Shown in pieces: positions 1-7,676 of a stretch of DNA of 64,000 bases (positions within the stretch are counted from its first letter, which is position 1; every line of letters begins with the position of its first letter). The notes beneath the pieces are model-generated. The model did no database searches. It saw nothing but the letters and a program-made list of their open reading frames with translations, and had not been told where the DNA came from. A program made the position numbers and the translations under genes. The DNA is taken from contig CANPXV010000004.1 of assembly GCA_947586855.1 (NCBI GenBank), forward strand, positions 1 to 64,000, written 5' to 3'. Origin of the DNA: an uncultured Clostridia bacterium (GTDB taxonomy: Bacteria; Bacillota; Clostridia; Christensenellales; CAG-314).

Positions 1-72
1 TTCGACCCGCAACCTCGATTGGAGCAAAGCGACAATCGACTTGCGAAAAAAGAGAATCGCGTCTCCCCTGCC

Positions 73-102
73 AAAAGCACGATAATTGCGTCGTGCTTTT
101 TT
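73..102 (+). terminator. terminator-like hairpin after repeat copy 1
   Basis: AAAAGCACGA (73-82) pairs perfectly with TCGTGCTTTT (91-100) across an 8-nt loop and is followed by more T. Because the stem begins with A and ends with T, it could also terminate on the opposite strand. Confidence 0.55.
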
Positions 103-207
103 GCAAGATAAAAAATAATGATATATGTTGAGCGATTCGACCCGCAACCTCGATTGGAGCAAAGCGACAATCGACTTGCGAAAAAAGAGAATCGCGTCTC
201 CCCTGCC

Positions 208-240
208 AAAAGAGGCAAGTCCACAAGGCTTGCCTCTTTT
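208..240 (+). terminator. terminator-like hairpin after repeat copy 2
   Basis: AAAAGAGGCAAG (208-219) pairs perfectly with CTTGCCTCTTTT (229-240). The stem is flanked by A and T runs, so it is potentially bidirectional. Confidence 0.55.
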
Positions 241-316
241 AATGCGGTTCGAACCGCAACCTCGATTGGAGCAGAGCGACAATCGACTTGCGAATAAAGA
301 GAATCGCATCTTCCCC

Positions 317-345
317 AAGAGGCAAGCATAGGGCTTGCCTCTTTT
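317..345 (+). terminator. terminator-like hairpin after repeat copy 3
   Basis: AAGAGGCAAGC (317-327) pairs with GCTTGCCTCTT (333-343) and is followed by TT. The stem is almost the same as the one at 208-240 but the loop differs, as if the hairpin had been copied along with the repeat. Confidence 0.5.
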
Positions 346-503
346 AATGCGATTCGACCCGCAACCTCGATTGGAGTAGAGCGACAATCGACTTGCGAAT
401 AAAGAGAATCGCATCTCCCCTGCCAAAAGCACGATGCAATACTTTACATTTCATTTTTTTGGGGATAATTCCTGCCCCCCAATCGCCTTCGCCGCAAAAT
501 CAA

Positions 504-528
504 GAAAGCTGCCAATCTGACAGCTTTC
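504..528 (-). terminator. possible terminator of the PadR-like gene
   Basis: GAAAGCTG and CAGCTTTC form an 8-bp stem 26 bp past the stop codon on the minus strand. It is followed by TTGATTTT, which is not a clean U-run, so the terminator is only moderate. Confidence 0.45.
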
Positions 529-553
529 ATTTATCTTTTGTAGTATGTTCGGA

Positions 554-1909
554 TCAATATTGTTTGTACAAAACGTCGTAAAACACAACAAACAGCGGGA
601 TAAGTATCGCCACGCCGGTCGGTATCAAAATGCTGCGAGACACCTGTTGGAAGTCGGAGAACTCCACATTGCTCAAAGCGCTTATGCCCACGGACGCCAG
701 CACGATTATCACGCAAATGACGCACGCCACGATAACCACCAGCCTGAAATTAAACGCAGTTTTGTTTTTGCGGGTGGGGTCCACGATGGCGTAGATGGTA
801 AACCCGATGGGCACCAGCAGCAGCACGGCCAGGGCAATCACAAAGGGCTGCCACAACCCGTTGGCGATGGTGCACAGCGCAAACACGCCAAAATAGATAA
901 ACGCCACAATGTAGGTCAGCCAGGAAGTCTGGCACAGCACCTTGGCCTGCGGTATCAGCATTTTGGATTTGTACGTCGCCGTTGCGTGATTGTAGATGCG
1001 CAGGCGTATGCCCTCTTTGGCAAAGGCGTCGGCCACGTCCTCCAATGCGGCATGGTGATTGTCGTAGTAGGTGGCGGTGGGCGTCTCGGCTGTGGTGGGC
1101 ATATCCGTCAGCTGGTCGCCGATGATATTGCTAAGCACGTGCTGATAGTTTTCGCCCTCGTTGTTGGGCTGACGTTCGGATACTTCCTGCGCCCGCCTCT
1201 CAAACGCCTGCATAAAGTCCTCGGCGTTGTCCTGATTTACTTCAAACCGAGCCTTTGCATCCTCGTCGGGTTGCGGAGCAGGCTGCGGCTCGGGTTCAGG
1301 TTCGGGCTCGGGCTGCGGTGCAGGCTCCTCGTACACGGCAACAGGTGCGATTTCGTTTTCGTCTATATCGTCGTCAAACAGCTCTTGCTCGGTTTGCGGC
1401 TCGGGTTCGGCAGGCTGCTCGACAAGCTCCTCTTCGTCCGTACCGGACAACTCCCGCAATCGACGTGCAATCTCGTCCTGCTGGCTCAGCTCTTCCTCAA
1501 ATTCATTTCGCCTGTTGCGGCGAGGACTTCTGCGCCCAAACAGCGGGGTAGCGTTGTCCTGAGAAATTTCTTCGGCGTTGGCGGTGCCGTCCACAAGGTC
1601 GCTCAGCACCGAGCGGTGGTACTCCCACTCGGAGATGAACTTTTCGCAGTTGTTGCGCCCCGTCTTGGTCAGTGCGTAGTAACGCCTGCGGCCGCCGTTA
1701 GAGGTTTCGCCCCAATAGGAAACAATCAGGTCGTCCTCCTCCAACCGTTTGAGATAGGAGTAGAGGGTGGGCTGCTTGATTTCGTAACGGTTCGATGTGC
1801 GTTCTTTGATTTCTTTGGCAATTTCGTAACCATACTTGTTGCCGTTGTACAGCGAGCAAAGTATGATCGTCTCGATATTACCCTTCAAAAAGGTAAAATC
1901 ACCGCTCAT
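554..1909 (-). CDS. PadR-family regulator with C-terminal membrane domain
   Basis: The 451-aa protein starts with a PadR winged-helix domain (about residues 1-110: a helix-turn-helix followed by the NGGRRRYYALT wing typical of the family). PadR proteins are transcriptional repressors that respond to ligands or stress. Residues about 120-240 are a low-complexity acidic, Pro/Glu-rich linker. The last ~130 residues contain four hydrophobic segments, so the DNA-binding domain appears to be tethered to the membrane. I chose the ATG at 1909 because AAGGAG sits just upstream and a good promoter precedes it; an upstream in-frame start lies inside that promoter. It is divergent from the YgjP-like gene. 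The ligand and target are unknown. A PadR domain fused to a multi-pass membrane part is unusual but occurs in Clostridia. Confidence 0.85.
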   Translation of the reverse strand: MSGDFTFLKGNIETIILCSLYNGNKYGYEIAKEIKERTSNRYEIKQPTLYSYLKRLEEDDLIVSYWGETSNGGRRRYYALTKTGRNNCEKFISEWEYHRSVLSDLVDGTANAEEISQDNATPLFGRRSPRRNRRNEFEEELSQQDEIARRLRELSGTDEEELVEQPAEPEPQTEQELFDDDIDENEIAPVAVYEEPAPQPEPEPEPEPQPAPQPDEDAKARFEVNQDNAEDFMQAFERRAQEVSERQPNNEGENYQHVLSNIIGDQLTDMPTTAETPTATYYDNHHAALEDVADAFAKEGIRLRIYNHATATYKSKMLIPQAKVLCQTSWLTYIVAFIYFGVFALCTIANGLWQPFVIALAVLLLVPIGFTIYAIVDPTRKNKTAFNFRLVVIVACVICVIIVLASVGISALSNVEFSDFQQVSRSILIPTGVAILIPLFVVFYDVLYKQY

Positions 1910-1928
1910 AACAATCTCCTTTGCAGAT

Positions 1929-1957
1929 ATTGTAGAATACTTGCAGAAAAATGTCAA
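1929..1957 (-). promoter_or_regulatory. sigma-A-type promoter of the PadR-like gene
   Basis: On the minus strand TTGACA (1952-1957) and TACAAT (1929-1934) are separated by exactly 17 nt. The start site would lie about 13 nt upstream of the ATG, leaving a very short leader with the AGGAG. Confidence 0.75.
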
Positions 1958-1968
1958 TATATTAAACT

Positions 1969-2022
1969 ACTATTTGTGACATAGTATTTTATATTTTGGC
2001 GATTTCTGCCACAATTGACATC
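1969..2022 (+). repeat. dispersed palindromic element, copy B
   Basis: This copy aligns with those at 9627, 21376, 32898, 46600 and 57486. It has a left ACTAT...ATAGT hairpin and shares the core GCGATTTCTG. In this copy the hairpin loop is inverted relative to the copy at 21376. It sits in the divergent spacer between the PadR-like and YgjP-like genes. Confidence 0.65.
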
Positions 2023-2085
2023 AAATTCGCCAAAAAGTCAAAGATTTGCAAAAAATCTTGTGCACGCAGGCGTAGGATATTTGTC

Positions 2086-2811
2086 ATGAAAGTGCAGGTT
2101 ACAAAGACGTGGAAACGTATCGTCAGCATGCGTATGGAAAACGGCGTGCTCAAAGTGGTGGCAAATATGTTTTTGTCGGACAAAAAGCTGCGCAGGATCA
2201 TCGAGGAAAACATCGATTGGATCAACGCCCACAGGCAGGACGAGGTGCCCCCGCAGCAAGCGAACCAATCGTTGCCCATGCCGCCAACCGAGCCAACCCC
2301 GCCGCAAAGTTACATGCAGATACGCAGGGATATCCTCGACGGCCGCAAAACTGTGCTGCTCGGCGAGGTGATAGAGGTTGCCCCAAGCGCCACCTCCAAA
2401 AGCTATCTGGACGGCGACACGCTGTACATATCGGAGAAAAACTTTGCCAACAGAGAGTTGCGCCTGCAATCCATCCGCAGCTACCTCAAAAAAACAGCGC
2501 AAACCTATGTTGCGGCCGAGGTGGCAAGTTTTGGCAGCAACGTGTCCCTTTGTCCCACAAAAATAGAGTTCAAGGATACCGACGACTTCTGGGTGAAGTG
2601 CGCCCTTGCGTCGCAGCGCATTTTGTGCTTTGATTTTAGGATAGTGCAGCTTCCTGAGCAGCTTCGGCAGTATGTGATTGCGCATGCCTTTGCGCATTTT
2701 GCCCACCCCCTGCACGACAAGGCCTTTTGGTCGCTGCTTTCGCAGGCCATGCCCTCCTACAAGGACGCCGCCAAGGAGTTGGAAAATTTTCGCTTGTTGC
2801 GCACCGTCTGA
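2086..2811 (+). CDS. YgjP-like metallopeptidase-fold protein lacking catalytic Glu
   Basis: This 241-aa protein resembles the YgjP/DUF45 family of zinc peptidase-fold proteins. The C-terminal block runs VIAHAFAHFAHPLHDKAFW (about 197-215). In the family this reads HELAH followed by HxxxFW, so the two zinc His (200, 204) and the third ligand region (His210) are kept, but the catalytic Glu is Ala201 (codon GCC). The usual WGS motif upstream is also altered (WVK). The N-terminal ~60 residues match the family start. Start: ATG at 2086 after GTAGGAT; an earlier in-frame ATG at 1996 lies inside the dispersed repeat. It may bind metal without hydrolysis. A broken relative lies at 6631-6800. Confidence 0.75.
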   Translation: MKVQVTKTWKRIVSMRMENGVLKVVANMFLSDKKLRRIIEENIDWINAHRQDEVPPQQANQSLPMPPTEPTPPQSYMQIRRDILDGRKTVLLGEVIEVAPSATSKSYLDGDTLYISEKNFANRELRLQSIRSYLKKTAQTYVAAEVASFGSNVSLCPTKIEFKDTDDFWVKCALASQRILCFDFRIVQLPEQLRQYVIAHAFAHFAHPLHDKAFWSLLSQAMPSYKDAAKELENFRLLRTV

Positions 2812-2812
2812 A

Positions 2813-2843
2813 CACCTCGCCGATGTGGCAAGTAGGAGAGTAT
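2813..2843 (+). repeat. 31-bp repeat, copy 1
   Basis: This sequence just past the YgjP-like stop codon matches 40797-40827 with about four to five differences, sharing the block CACCTCGCCGATGTG. Its function is unknown. A weak stem and T-run follow at about 2856-2876. Confidence 0.5.
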
Positions 2844-3039
2844 TCGGTTCTCGGCTGTTGGACGAGTGCTTTTTTTGATATATAAGATTTTATTTTTATA
2901 AAGTAGAACTTTTTGCAATCATATACCACAAGTTTTTGCGATAAATATCAGAGTGTGACAGCTCGGGGCGGCGTTTTGCTTTGGGTAAAAATCTTCAACT
3001 CGCCTCGCCTACGAGGATTTGGTCGGGGCATGAAGAGTC

Positions 3040-3070
3040 AAAAAAAATCCGCCTCGACATTCGAAGCGGA
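3040..3070 (-). terminator. lexA terminator
   Basis: TCCGCTTCGA and TCGAGGCGGA pair around a 3-nt loop (3048-3070, one mismatch) and run into eight T on the minus strand, about 18 bp past the lexA stop. Confidence 0.8.
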
Positions 3071-3087
3071 GCGCACAGCAAATCGTG

Positions 3088-3690
3088 CTAAAATTTTTTT
3101 ATACAGCCAACAACCTTGCCGATAACAGACGGGTTGTCCTCGGGCGGTATCACAATATCCTGCATTTCGCTGTTTTCGGGGTGCAGCACAAGGTTGGGGG
3201 AGGTGGAGCGCAGCCGCTTGATGGTGGCCTTATCCTGCCACAAAACCACGGCAATTTCGCCCAAATCCACGCTGTTTTGAGAGTGTACCACCACAAAATC
3301 CCCGTCCGATATGCCCGCCTCGATCATGCTGTCGCCTTCCACACGCAGCATATACAGGTCGCCGCCGGCAAAAATCTCCTTGGGCAGCGGAAACTCTCCC
3401 TCGATATTTTCCACGGCCAGCATACCCTTGCCTGCGCTTACGTTGCCCACCAAGGGCACAAAGTTGGATTGGCTGCGAGTCTGCGTGATGGTAAACGCCC
3501 GTTTTTTGTTGCCGTCCTGCGAAATCAGCCCCCTGTTGCGCAATTTTTCCAGATAGTAGTGGGCCGTGGAGGTGGATTTGATGTTGAAACGTTGGCAAAT
3601 TTCCCGTAACGACGGCGGAAAACTGTTTTCCTCCACAAAGCTCTTGATATAGTTGTAGATTTCTTCCAAACGTAAATCGCCCTTTTTCAT
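3088..3690 (-). CDS. LexA, SOS-response repressor and self-cleaving protease
   Basis: The 200-aa protein has an N-terminal winged helix (1-70) and a C-terminal S24 peptidase domain. The autocleavage bond Ala86-Gly87 (VSAGKG), the nucleophile Ser121 (EGDSM) and the general base Lys158 (ATIKRL) are all present. RecA-ssDNA filaments stimulate self-cleavage, which lifts repression of DNA-repair genes. The start ATG follows GGAG with short spacing. A candidate SOS operator lies upstream, as expected for autoregulation. It is last in a minus-strand run after the recombinase and hflX but has its own promoter and terminator. Confidence 0.95.
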   Translation of the reverse strand: MKKGDLRLEEIYNYIKSFVEENSFPPSLREICQRFNIKSTSTAHYYLEKLRNRGLISQDGNKKRAFTITQTRSQSNFVPLVGNVSAGKGMLAVENIEGEFPLPKEIFAGGDLYMLRVEGDSMIEAGISDGDFVVVHSQNSVDLGEIAVVLWQDKATIKRLRSTSPNLVLHPENSEMQDIVIPPEDNPSVIGKVVGCIKKF

Positions 3691-3695
3691 AGCTC

Positions 3696-3724
3696 CATTT
3701 TAGCACAAATTTTTGCGCATTGCA
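3696..3724 (-). promoter_or_regulatory. candidate lexA promoter
   Basis: TTGCAA and TAAAAT are 17 nt apart on the minus strand immediately ahead of the start codon. Transcription from it would begin at or just before the ATG, so either the mRNA is nearly leaderless or another promoter further upstream is used. Confidence 0.4.
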
Positions 3725-3733
3725 ATAGAAAAT

Positions 3734-3748
3734 AGAAACTTTTGTTCT
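3734..3748 (-). promoter_or_regulatory. candidate LexA operator (SOS box)
   Basis: The minus strand reads AGAACAAAAGTTTCT between the hflX stop and lexA. It resembles the Bacillota LexA operator consensus CGAAC-N4-GTTYG: the GAAC and GTTT half-sites are present with 4-nt spacing, and only the outermost bases differ. Confidence 0.5.
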
Positions 3749-3765
3749 AAAATATCGCAACTCTC

Positions 3766-5016
3766 CTAAAAACTGATGTATTTTGCCACAACGCTCACAT
3801 ATTTTTTGGATATGGCGGCACGCAGCGTCACGCCCTCGTCAGAGTAGTGCACGTCACGGCATTGGGCACGGTACTTGCTAAGCAGTGCCAGCAGATTTGC
3901 GGCCTCGGCGTGGGGCGCTTTCAGTTGCACAACGGAGTATTTTTCCAGGATATACCTCTCTATGATCTCCGGCAGCAGCTCCACATTGTCCCCTCGCAGT
4001 GCCGAAACAAACACAGACGTCACGTTTTCTCCCAGCAGCTGTCCCAAAGATGCGGTGCCGGACAGCTTGTCGCACTTGTTGTAGACACGCACGACGGGCG
4101 CAGCGGCCCCCAGCTCAGCCAAAACCGACTCCGTCACGGCAATATGTTGCGCCACGTTTTCGTCCGAGGCGTCGCACACGTTGAGGATCAGGTCGGCGGT
4201 GGCGGCCTCTTCGAGGGTGGATTTGAATGCCTCCAACAGCATATGGGGCAGTTCTTTGATAAATCCCACCGTATCGCACAGCAAAATTTCGATGTCGTTG
4301 GGCAGTTTGAGGCGCCTGACGGTGGTGTCGAGGGTGGCAAACAACTTGTTGTCGGCGTACACGTCTGCGCTGGTCAGGCGGTTGAACAGCGTCGATTTTC
4401 CCGCATTGGTGTATCCCACAAGCGCCACGGTAAACATGTTGTTTTCCCGGCGTTGTTTGCGTGTCAGCGCACGATGTTTTTCTATCTCTTTCAGCTCGCA
4501 GCGCAGTCGATAGATACGCTCTCGTGCCGCCCGTTTGTTGGTTTCCAACTTGGTTTCGCCGGGGCCTCTTGTGCCGATACCTGCGCCCTGCCGAGAAAAG
4601 TTTCCCTCCGGCTTGGTGGCCAGATTGTAGCTCAGCTGCGCCAATTCCACCTGCTTTTTGCCCTCGGCAGAGGTGGCCCGCAGCGCAAAAATATCCAAAA
4701 TAAGGTCGATTTTGTCTATCACATCGCAGCCCAGCTGCTTTTTGAGTGTGGCCCGCTGCGTTGCGCTTAGCGGACAGGAAAAAATGACCACATCGGCGAT
4801 GCAGTCCATCATATCCATCAAGCGCTTGATTTCCTCGATTTTGCCCTTGCCCACAACGGTGTTGACGTCTATTGAGTTGCGCTTTTGCGAGCATTGCAGC
4901 TTGATTTCTCCCTGTGCGGTGTGCACAAGCTCTGTCAGCTCATATATATCCTGATCGGCGTTGGCGTCGGGCAGCTCCACATACACCAACACAACGTTTT
5001 CGATTTGCGTCATCAT
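3766..5016 (-). CDS. HflX, ribosome-associated GTPase
   Basis: The 416-aa protein has the N-terminal HflX domain with the GTRGPGETKLE signature (about 150-160) and a GTPase domain with GYTNAGKS (P-loop), DTVGF (G3), NKCD (G4) and SALRG (G5). HflX binds the 50S subunit and rescues or splits stalled ribosomes, especially under heat stress. AAGGAA precedes two adjacent ATG codons (5016 and 5013); I use the first. It starts 6 bp after the recombinase stop, so the two are probably co-transcribed. Confidence 0.95.
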   Translation of the reverse strand: MMTQIENVVLVYVELPDANADQDIYELTELVHTAQGEIKLQCSQKRNSIDVNTVVGKGKIEEIKRLMDMMDCIADVVIFSCPLSATQRATLKKQLGCDVIDKIDLILDIFALRATSAEGKKQVELAQLSYNLATKPEGNFSRQGAGIGTRGPGETKLETNKRAARERIYRLRCELKEIEKHRALTRKQRRENNMFTVALVGYTNAGKSTLFNRLTSADVYADNKLFATLDTTVRRLKLPNDIEILLCDTVGFIKELPHMLLEAFKSTLEEAATADLILNVCDASDENVAQHIAVTESVLAELGAAAPVVRVYNKCDKLSGTASLGQLLGENVTSVFVSALRGDNVELLPEIIERYILEKYSVVQLKAPHAEAANLLALLSKYRAQCRDVHYSDEGVTLRAAISKKYVSVVAKYISF

Positions 5017-5022
5017 TTTTCC

Positions 5023-6084
5023 TTATTCGTCCTTGGGCGGCTTGCTGCGCAGATTTACCTTGGTAGAGGCGCTGCGCCGTATGTCCTCTGTGATGGCAGC
5101 GTAGTGCCGCTTGGTAGTGTTGACGTCCTTGTGCCCCAAAACGTCCGCCACAACGTAGATATCGCCCGTGTTGCGGTACAGTTGCGTGCCGAATGTCGAG
5201 CGCAGCTTGTGGGGCGTGATATGTTTTAGCGGCGTGGCCACAAGGCTGTATTTTTTGACGATATTTTCCACCGCACGGGTGGTTATGCGGCGCTTTTGCA
5301 GCGACAAAAACAGTGCGGGTTCGTTTTTGGCCGATGTGTCGGCGCAACGCATCAGATAGTAGTCGTACAGATAGCCTGCCACCTCTTCGGAGAAGTAGAG
5401 TATCACTCGGGCGCCGCCTTTGCGCTGCACAACAAAGCTGAGGTCGTCAAAATTTACGTCGTCAACGTCGATACCAACCAGCTCGCTCACGCGGATACCC
5501 GTGCCCAGTAGCAGGCTGACCATGGCCAGATCCCTTATGCGGGTGTTTTCCTGATATTTTTGCTGCCGCTCCGTCAGCCCCTGCCCCGTATCCACAACGT
5601 CCAGCATAGTTTCTATTTCGTCGCCGTCCAAGCGGATGATTTCCTTCTCCCGCAGCTTGGGCGTATCCACCGAGGCGGTGGGGTTGTAGCGGATTATCTG
5701 CTTTTTCTCGAAGTACTTGATCATGGAGCGTATGGCGGCCAACTTTCGGCTTTTGCCCCGTGCGCCGTTTTTGACGATGTTGCCGTCCTTGCGGTAGATC
5801 TCCACATAGCTTAGATACGCCTCGATTTCGAATGGCGACAGGCTTTCGATGTCGCTGGGCGTGATTTCTTTGGGGCTTTTGCCCTTGAAACGCCCGATTT
5901 TTGCGGCAACGTAGTTGAAAAACGTGCGTATATCGTAGGCGTAGTTGAGGCGTGTTAGCGGCGTGGCTTGCGCCGATATGCCCACAAAATACTCTCGGCA
6001 GAAGTCGGGCAGGTCCTCTTCGAGGATCTTGTCCAGCTTTTCCAGATTGGCAGCGTCTCGGTTGTTGAAATACGTTTGACTCAT
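5023..6084 (-). CDS. tyrosine recombinase, XerC/XerD-like
   Basis: The 353-aa protein has an N-terminal SAM-like core-binding domain (about 30-130) and a C-terminal catalytic domain. Visible catalytic motifs are GTGIRVSEL (Arg I), the beta-hairpin Lys in VVQRKGG, HKLRSTFGT (HxxR) and LGHKDVNTTKRHY (His and the Tyr nucleophile). Such enzymes resolve chromosome dimers or integrate elements. Nothing phage-like is nearby and it is followed closely by hflX and lexA, which favours a housekeeping role. It is a little longer than typical XerC/D (about 300 aa) owing to the N-terminal extension, so the exact subtype is open. Confidence 0.9.
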   Translation of the reverse strand: MSQTYFNNRDAANLEKLDKILEEDLPDFCREYFVGISAQATPLTRLNYAYDIRTFFNYVAAKIGRFKGKSPKEITPSDIESLSPFEIEAYLSYVEIYRKDGNIVKNGARGKSRKLAAIRSMIKYFEKKQIIRYNPTASVDTPKLREKEIIRLDGDEIETMLDVVDTGQGLTERQQKYQENTRIRDLAMVSLLLGTGIRVSELVGIDVDDVNFDDLSFVVQRKGGARVILYFSEEVAGYLYDYYLMRCADTSAKNEPALFLSLQKRRITTRAVENIVKKYSLVATPLKHITPHKLRSTFGTQLYRNTGDIYVVADVLGHKDVNTTKRHYAAITEDIRRSASTKVNLRSKPPKDE

Positions 6085-6630
6085 GGTTTTTTGTCCCTTG
6101 TTGCGGCAAATTTTGCCAATTTTTTGGGTGCCGATGTGTTATTAGTGCACTTTGTTGCGATTTACAAAGGTATACGGCAAGCTAAGTGTTTTCTTGGCGC
6201 ATTTTAGATCGGCAACGCAATTGATAGCAGTCGTGCAGGTGATTTGGGGGTAATTTGCCTCCGATTTTGTCCCAAATGTGTTTGATTTCACGTTTTTGAA
6301 GACGTAAAACAGCTTCCTTAACAATATTATAACCCATTTTCGCCCACAAATAAAGTATTTTGCGAATAATTGTTGCCAAAAATTCACCAACAAAGCCGTG
6401 CAGTGGTGCAGTTTTTATGCCGTTGTCAGCAGATTTATCTCCGTCTGGCAGTTTGTCCCCGTTCGGTTTAGGATATTTTTTGGCAGCAATCACCGAAATT
6501 ATCGTAATTTTTTCAATTATTGATTGCAAAACATTACAAACCCGCTCGCTCTTTGATTTTTTTGACTTTATAGTGGTGGCAGTTTTTGTTGTCGATTGGC
6601 CTTGGCTTTGCTCTCGCAACAATCACACAA

Positions 6631-6800
6631 TGGAGCAACCTCTGTCACCTCGCTGAGCACACCGTTTTGTGGGTCGTCGAGGATATCGGCGTATCTGATA
6701 TAGCTTTGTGGCGGCGTTGGAAACAACTGATTTTCTTGCTACCGAGTGCTGATCCTTTTTGTGTGAGCGCTGTTCAATCAATGTTTCTGCGCAGCTTATT
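6631..6800 (-). pseudogene. remnant of a second YgjP-like gene
   Basis: Read on the minus strand, about 6635-6700 encodes SYIRYADILDDPQNG and then SEVTEVAP, matching SYMQIRRDILDGRKT and GEVIEVAP of the intact gene at 2086-2811. Upstream, the block encoding the intact ENIDWINAHR is still readable at nucleotide level but interrupted by a stop and indels, and 12 bp are lost before it. Homology stops abruptly after the EVAP codons. It is a truncated, frameshifted copy of an internal segment of that gene, in opposite orientation. Confidence 0.65.
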
Positions 6801-7155
6801 GTTATAAGCAAGTGCGTCAGAAATAGCAAGTAATTTGTTATAATGTTTTCATTAGTAGAGATTTCGGGAGGGACGTAAACACAAGCCTGTTTCCTCCGAC
6901 TCGACTAAATATTTTACGCAAGCGGTGCAATTTTTCCATCGTCCGCTGCGGCTGCATTGTTACTTGCCTGCAGAACTAATATCATTGGGGTGCAGTCTTT
7001 CTCGATTGGCGTTATCGATGTGGTTGCAGCATTGCTCGATTGCAGAAGAGCACGCCCCAGGCTACGAGGTGTCCCTTTTTTATTTTCCTTTTTCGTGTTC
7101 TCATTCACATTTTTGATATTTCAATTTTACCCCACACATATTGCGACATACCAAA

Positions 7156-7185
7156 CTATTCGCAAAAGGCAGCTTTTGCGAATAG
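7156..7185. repeat. perfect 13-bp inverted repeat
   Basis: CTATTCGCAAAAG (7156-7168) and CTTTTGCGAATAG (7173-7185) are perfect inverted copies with a 4-nt loop. There is no flanking T-run, so it is not a typical terminator. It may be a protein-binding site or the trace of an element end. Confidence 0.55.
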
Positions 7186-7676
7186 ATAGCGGTCAAAATG
7201 GGGTTTTGAGAGTGGTTTTGAGGCAAAATCGCCTTTATCAAAGGTCGTTTCATCTGTTGATTTATCAATTATCAAAAGTATTCCTTTTCCAATCAGGCGG
7301 TCCTTTGCGCTTGGTTATTTCCGCCATTCTCACAGAATTGGTAGAAATTGTGCACCAAACTCGGACAATTACAATGCGAATTTTTATCGTTTTGACAAGC
7401 GAGCATAGATTTTCTTGTTATGTTCGCTCGGTCTCCAAATAGTTTTGGGCAAGCTGTCCCGACATGTTCGAAACAAGACGTATAAAGCTGTTTGTCGGCA
7501 ACGCTTATCAAAAATTTCTTTTCGTTGTCCGTTCATTTGGTCGCCTGTGTTGCCGCTCTCGGAATGGCACCTGCAACCACTCCAAAATCGCAGTCAAAAA
7601 CATCAAAAAAGCCACTTTTTTGTTTACAAAAAAGCGACCATTGCGGCTCAAAGCCTCTCGGAAAACAAATATGGCC

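Larger units (their letters stand above)
1..412. repeat. array of four 64-bp structured direct repeats
   Basis: Four near-identical copies lie at 1-60 (cut by the window edge), 132-195, 244-307 and 349-412. Each copy has an outer inverted pair GCGATTC...GAATCGC, a middle pair CGCAA...TTGCG and an inner 7-bp pair TCGATTG...CAATCGA, so it would fold as one interrupted hairpin. In copy 3 the outer arm reads GCGGTTC, which still pairs through a G-U. Spacing between copies is 112 and 105 bp. The spacers hold perfect hairpins at 73-100, 208-240 and 317-343. I see no open reading frame with a ribosome binding site. It could be a family of small RNAs, a set of processed leaders, or a palindromic repeat array. 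The strand is unknown. Confidence 0.75.
6085..7676. other. 1.6-kb gene-poor, decayed region
   Basis: I find no gene with a convincing start, ribosome binding site and recognisable product here. Short frames exist on both strands (for example 6182-6622 minus, about 146 codons) but none resembles a known family. The region contains a YgjP-like gene remnant at 6631-6800 and a perfect inverted repeat at 7156-7185. It reads as degraded accessory DNA. Confidence 0.6.

Noticed and set aside
1..430. integron attC array or CRISPR
   Set aside because: There are no cassette genes, no integrase, and the variable parts are hairpins rather than spacers or genes.
545..1984. 479-codon plus-strand reading frame opposite the PadR-like gene
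   Set aside because: It is the antisense shadow of a gene with a clear promoter, ribosome binding site and PadR domain; its own translation resembles no protein family.
5023..6084. tyrosine recombinase as an integrase of a mobile element
   Set aside because: No attachment-site duplication, phage or conjugation genes are nearby, and it is closely linked to hflX and lexA.
6182..6622. 146-codon minus-strand frame as a real gene
   Set aside because: No ribosome binding site or recognisable domain is visible and it lies in clearly decayed DNA, although a lineage-specific gene cannot be excluded.
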